The notes under the pieces: generated by a model | Seen by the model: only the letters and a program-made list of their open reading frames with translations | Told to the model about the DNA's origin: nothing | The model's database searches: none | Shown here: positions 61,214 through 64,000 of the stretch, piece after piece | How positions within the stretch are numbered: the first letter of the stretch is position 1 | How the letters are laid out: each line of letters starts with the position of its first letter | Program-made: the position numbers and the translations under genes | Assembly (NCBI GenBank): GCA_025210745.1 | Contig: JAOARC010000037.1 | Location: 1-64,000, forward strand | Length of the DNA stretch: 64,000 nucleotides | Source: Bacteriovoracaceae bacterium | GTDB taxonomy: Bacteria; Bdellovibrionota; Bacteriovoracia; Bacteriovoracales; Bacteriovoracaceae | Reading direction: 5' to 3'

Positions 61214-62953
61214 TTATCCTATTAGAATTCTACCTTCTGGGTATTCGATTTTTCCTTCTTTACTTAAATTTTTTCCTAATGCCAATGCAATAGTCAAAGG
61301 ACCAACTCTTCCTATAAACATCAAAATAATAATACCAAATTTTCCCGCAACACTTAAGTAAGGTGTTATTCCTAAACTTAGCCCTACCGTTGAAAAGGCA
61401 CTTATGACTTCAAAGAAAACAGACATAAATGTGTGTTCTGGTTCAAGTGCCATCATTACCAAAATAAAAAATGATACAATCATTAATGAAATAATAAATA
61501 TAGCAGTTGATCTTACAACAACAGTATTTGAAACAGTTCGATTAAAAAACTGAACTCTATCACTTCCCTTAATCGTTGCCCTTAAAGATTGAAATAAAAT
61601 AGCAAATGTTGTTGTTTTAATACCACCACCTGTCGAGCCAGGGCTTGCCCCTATGAACATTACTAAACAAAATAAATATAGGGAATGAGGATGTAAACTT
61701 GAAAAAGAAACGCTATTAAACCCCGCTGTTCTTGTTGTTATAGACTGAAAAAACGAAACTTGTATTTGCTCAAATAAAGAGTACTCACTAAATGCATATA
61801 GATATTCCGATACAAAAATATAGCCAGCTACAACAAAAACTAAAATAAAGTTTACAAATAAAACAATCTTAGTATGAACCGAAATATCTCGAAGCTTTTT
61901 TTTCTTGAATAGAATTTGCTCTATTTCTTTAATAACAATAAAACCTAGCCCACCTAGTACAATTAAAGTCGATATTACAATATTCATCAAAGGATTAAAT
62001 GAAAAGTCCTCTAAAGAGTTATTAAATAATGCAAAACCAGCATTACAAAAAGCCGAAATACTATGAAAAAAGCCATAATACAAAGCCTGACCAAACTCAT
62101 GCCCCTCAAAGAAAAACCCTGTAGATAATAAAATAGCTCCAAAAAATTCAATAACAAGAGTATATTTAATAATATCTAAAATCATATTTTTTAAATCTTC
62201 AAAAGAAGATATATCTAATAAATCCTGCATTAAAACTTGATTTTTAACACCAAGAGACTTTCCAAGTAAAATAGTCATGGAAGATGATAGAGTCATAAAA
62301 CCTAAACCACCTACCTGAATAAAAATTAAAACAATTATTTGTCCAATTGTAGAAAAATTATCTATTAACGAAATTGTTGAAAGGCCCGTTACACAAGTAG
62401 CTGAAGTTGCTGTAAAAAAAGCATCAACAAATGTTATAGACTTCCCATCAGCAGCTGAAATGGGGAGGCTTAATAAAAGAGTACCGACAGCAATTAAACC
62501 ACTGAATGACAATATTACAATTTGTGCAGGAGCAAGCTTCAACCTTTCTATAAAGGAAATTTTTGTTTCTATTGCTTCAATTTCATCTTGAGACTTATTA
62601 GTATCTTGTTCATACAAAGAAAGCATTGATGAAAATAAATGAACTGCACTTAACCAAAAAGTAAATTGAATATCTCCCAACGTGATAATCATAGGAATAA
62701 AAACAATAATAGAAAAAATATATTTTCTAACAAAGTCAGATATACTTAAACTTTTCTTGTAATACGAAATCATTGAAATAAATACGAAAGTTGGTGCTGC
62801 ATATGTTAATGTACTTAATATAAAATTAAGATTAGTTGGATTGATATAATCAAATTTTAGTTTCTTTACTTCAAATAAGGCGTAAAGAAACACAAATATT
62901 CCATTGAATATTAATTCCAAAAGAAATGGTATTTTCTGATATAGTCTATTCAT
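61214..62953 (-). CDS. Potassium transporter KtrB/TrkH family
   Basis: 579 residues. Core with four membrane-pore-membrane repeats; pore Gly residues in TSATCVTGLST, SISAFCNAGFALF, TTRTAGFNSV and SAFSTVGLSLGI. The N-terminal 140 residues add about four extra membrane helices, making it longer than KtrB (about 450). Pairs with the 231-residue RCK subunit. It imports potassium across the inner membrane. Confidence 0.92.
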   Translation of the reverse strand: MNRLYQKIPFLLELIFNGIFVFLYALFEVKKLKFDYINPTNLNFILSTLTYAAPTFVFISMISYYKKSLSISDFVRKYIFSIIVFIPMIITLGDIQFTFWLSAVHLFSSMLSLYEQDTNKSQDEIEAIETKISFIERLKLAPAQIVILSFSGLIAVGTLLLSLPISAADGKSITFVDAFFTATSATCVTGLSTISLIDNFSTIGQIIVLIFIQVGGLGFMTLSSSMTILLGKSLGVKNQVLMQDLLDISSFEDLKNMILDIIKYTLVIEFFGAILLSTGFFFEGHEFGQALYYGFFHSISAFCNAGFALFNNSLEDFSFNPLMNIVISTLIVLGGLGFIVIKEIEQILFKKKKLRDISVHTKIVLFVNFILVFVVAGYIFVSEYLYAFSEYSLFEQIQVSFFQSITTRTAGFNSVSFSSLHPHSLYLFCLVMFIGASPGSTGGGIKTTTFAILFQSLRATIKGSDRVQFFNRTVSNTVVVRSTAIFIISLMIVSFFILVMMALEPEHTFMSVFFEVISAFSTVGLSLGITPYLSVAGKFGIIILMFIGRVGPLTIALALGKNLSKEGKIEYPEGRILIG

Positions 62954-63009
62954 AACTTTTTATTTATTATAATAAACGTATTTTCAACAATTTGCGATAC
63001 GGTAAAAAA

Positions 63010-64000
63010 ATGACACAAATAGGAAAAAAAATAAACTTTTTAATTGATCATATTGATCCACTTGGACAAGGAGTGTTCAAACAGCAAAGTGATATCTATT
63101 TTATTCCTAAAACACTACCAGGTGAATCAGGTATAGCTATCGTTTATCGTTCAAAAAAAAATATTCATTTTGCCTACGTAGATAAAATAAACCAAGAATC
63201 TTCTTATAGAATCAAACCTGATTGTTTGCACTTTGAAAAATGTAATGGATGTCAGTTTTTACACACAGATTACAATACTGAAATTAATTTAAAAGAAATA
63301 ACATTTCAAAGAATGCTTTACCAAGTTAAGCATAAAGCTTTTGAAACAATTAAAGCACCAAAAAGAACCAATTATCGAAATAGAATTCAGCTCCATTATA
63401 ATAAAAATAAATCTCAGATTGGATTTATTAATCCAAGAACAAAACAGATCTCTAGTAGCACTTATTGCTTAATGCCAAATGAAAGATTGCAAGAAAACTA
63501 TGATAAACTAATACAATCTTGGCAAAAGGAAGCCCCTAAAAATCCCAACAAAGGACATGTTGAGATATATGAAAAAGAAAATCGGGTAATTAAAACTTGG
63601 AATAGTAAATACGCAACAGGCGGCTTTTCTCAAGTTTTTGATCATATGAATACAAAACTCAACAATATTGTATCCCACCATCTAGATTTCCATTTAGATA
63701 CAATTGATTTATTTGGAGGCAAAGGAAACTTAAGCCAAGCAATTGATTCTCATAAAAAAGTCATTATAGACTACTATACTCACAAAACGAATGATAATCA
63801 GTTTCATATAGACTTATACCAAGATCATGCTCTAAAAGAATTTCGAAAAATGTCTTCACAAAAGTTTGAGCAATTTATCGTCGATCCACCCAGAAAAGGG
63901 TTTTCACAACTTACACAGTGGGCCCAATTCTACCAACCAAAACGTATTATATATGTTAGCTGCCACCCAGCAACAATGATAAGAGATATAAAAAACTTAA
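63010..64000 (+). CDS. 23S rRNA (uracil-5-)-methyltransferase, RlmD/TrmA family (3' partial)
   Basis: The frame from ATG 63010 runs open to the right edge (330 codons visible). An N-terminal TRAM-like part is followed by a C-x5-C-x2-C (CLHFEKCNGCQF, about 76-87) with a later Cys (TYCLMP), the four ligands of a 4Fe-4S cluster as in RlmD. The methyltransferase part shows DLFGGKGNLSQ, DPPRKGF and the catalytic-type VSCHPATMIRD. It would methylate C5 of a uridine in rRNA or tRNA. No Shine-Dalgarno is evident. It diverges from the potassium transporter gene. Confidence 0.88.
   Translation, partial: MTQIGKKINFLIDHIDPLGQGVFKQQSDIYFIPKTLPGESGIAIVYRSKKNIHFAYVDKINQESSYRIKPDCLHFEKCNGCQFLHTDYNTEINLKEITFQRMLYQVKHKAFETIKAPKRTNYRNRIQLHYNKNKSQIGFINPRTKQISSSTYCLMPNERLQENYDKLIQSWQKEAPKNPNKGHVEIYEKENRVIKTWNSKYATGGFSQVFDHMNTKLNNIVSHHLDFHLDTIDLFGGKGNLSQAIDSHKKVIIDYYTHKTNDNQFHIDLYQDHALKEFRKMSSQKFEQFIVDPPRKGFSQLTQWAQFYQPKRIIYVSCHPATMIRDIKNL

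Overview
The window comes from a low-GC (about 30% by eye) Gram-negative, flagellated bacterium. The gene content points to the Bdellovibrionota, most likely a Bacteriovoracaceae-type organism (Halobacteriovorax, Bacteriovorax or Peredibacter relatives). The evidence is a TIGR02147-family regulator and a probable second one, each beside a large exported protein; many short-range secreted proteases and hydrolases; an LPS heptose phosphatase and MsbA; a compact rod-shape locus; and a complete flagellar basal-body and hook operon with NtrC-type control. The assignment to a predator-like lineage is inference. No tRNA, rRNA, CRISPR, phage or insertion sequence was seen.

Layout. 1-4.1 kb (+): end of a lysine-rich repeat protein, then glutaredoxin, an HD-domain phosphohydrolase, an exported protein, a multi-pass membrane protein and a rhodanese-like protein lacking its catalytic Cys. 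4.1-4.8 kb (-): a MarR regulator with a perfect operator-like palindrome and a tiny exported protein. 4.9-9.3 kb (-): mreC-mreD-mrdA-rodA, the elongation machinery, divergent from a PpiD/SurA-like foldase. 11-13.9 kb (+): ferredoxin, an orphan ParB, a dCMP-deaminase-like protein and an exported protein. 14-29 kb (-): one long flagellar transcription unit reading from a TPR protein and a degenerate sigma-54 activator into flgB-flgC-fliE-fliF-fliG-fliH-fliI-fliJ-motE-like-fliK-flgD-TIGR02530-flgE. 29.2-33.3 kb (-): an NtrC-family response regulator overlapping a methyltransferase-like gene, a small membrane protein and metK. 33.4-37.8 kb (-): a five-gene cluster of secreted proteins plus a TIGR02147 regulator. 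38-42 kb (-): peptidoglycan turnover (serine hydrolase, mpl, SleB-like protein). 42-50 kb: ppdK, glycyl-tRNA synthetase, msbA, gmhB, recO and a mini-helicase. 50.2-56 kb: a Nfu-type scaffold followed by secreted enzymes (subtilase, protein-glutaminase-like deamidase, HELIY-motif protein, trypsin) with a second TIGR02147-like regulator. 56-63 kb (-): nitrilase, lepA, a HAMP-PAS sensor and a Ktr/Trk potassium uptake pair. 63-64 kb (+): start of an RlmD/TrmA-type rRNA methyltransferase.

How it fits together. The window combines envelope growth (mre/rod, mpl, msbA, gmhB), motility (flagellar operon, NtrC regulator) and secreted degradative enzymes. All three suit a motile organism that attacks or scavenges other cells.

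Most unusual signals. (a) TIGR02147 regulators occur twice beside related exported proteins that share a GG(D/N)A-VC N-terminus and an LILHEL-Y motif, once inside a five-gene secreted-protein operon. (b) Structured RNA elements fill the gaps in the flagellar operon: two hairpins with different, fully paired stems share the 11-nt loop GACGAAYAGGA, and a three-way-junction-like leader precedes flgE. (c) The AAA+ regulator in the flagellar operon has lost the GAFTGA loop, the Walker B acidic pair and the usual arginine fingers. (d) A GC-rich palindromic element sits between ppdK and the serine hydrolase gene. (e) There is a secreted protein-glutaminase-like enzyme.

No gene-free stretch exceeds 300 bases. 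The longest, 37827-38096, holds no recognised feature.
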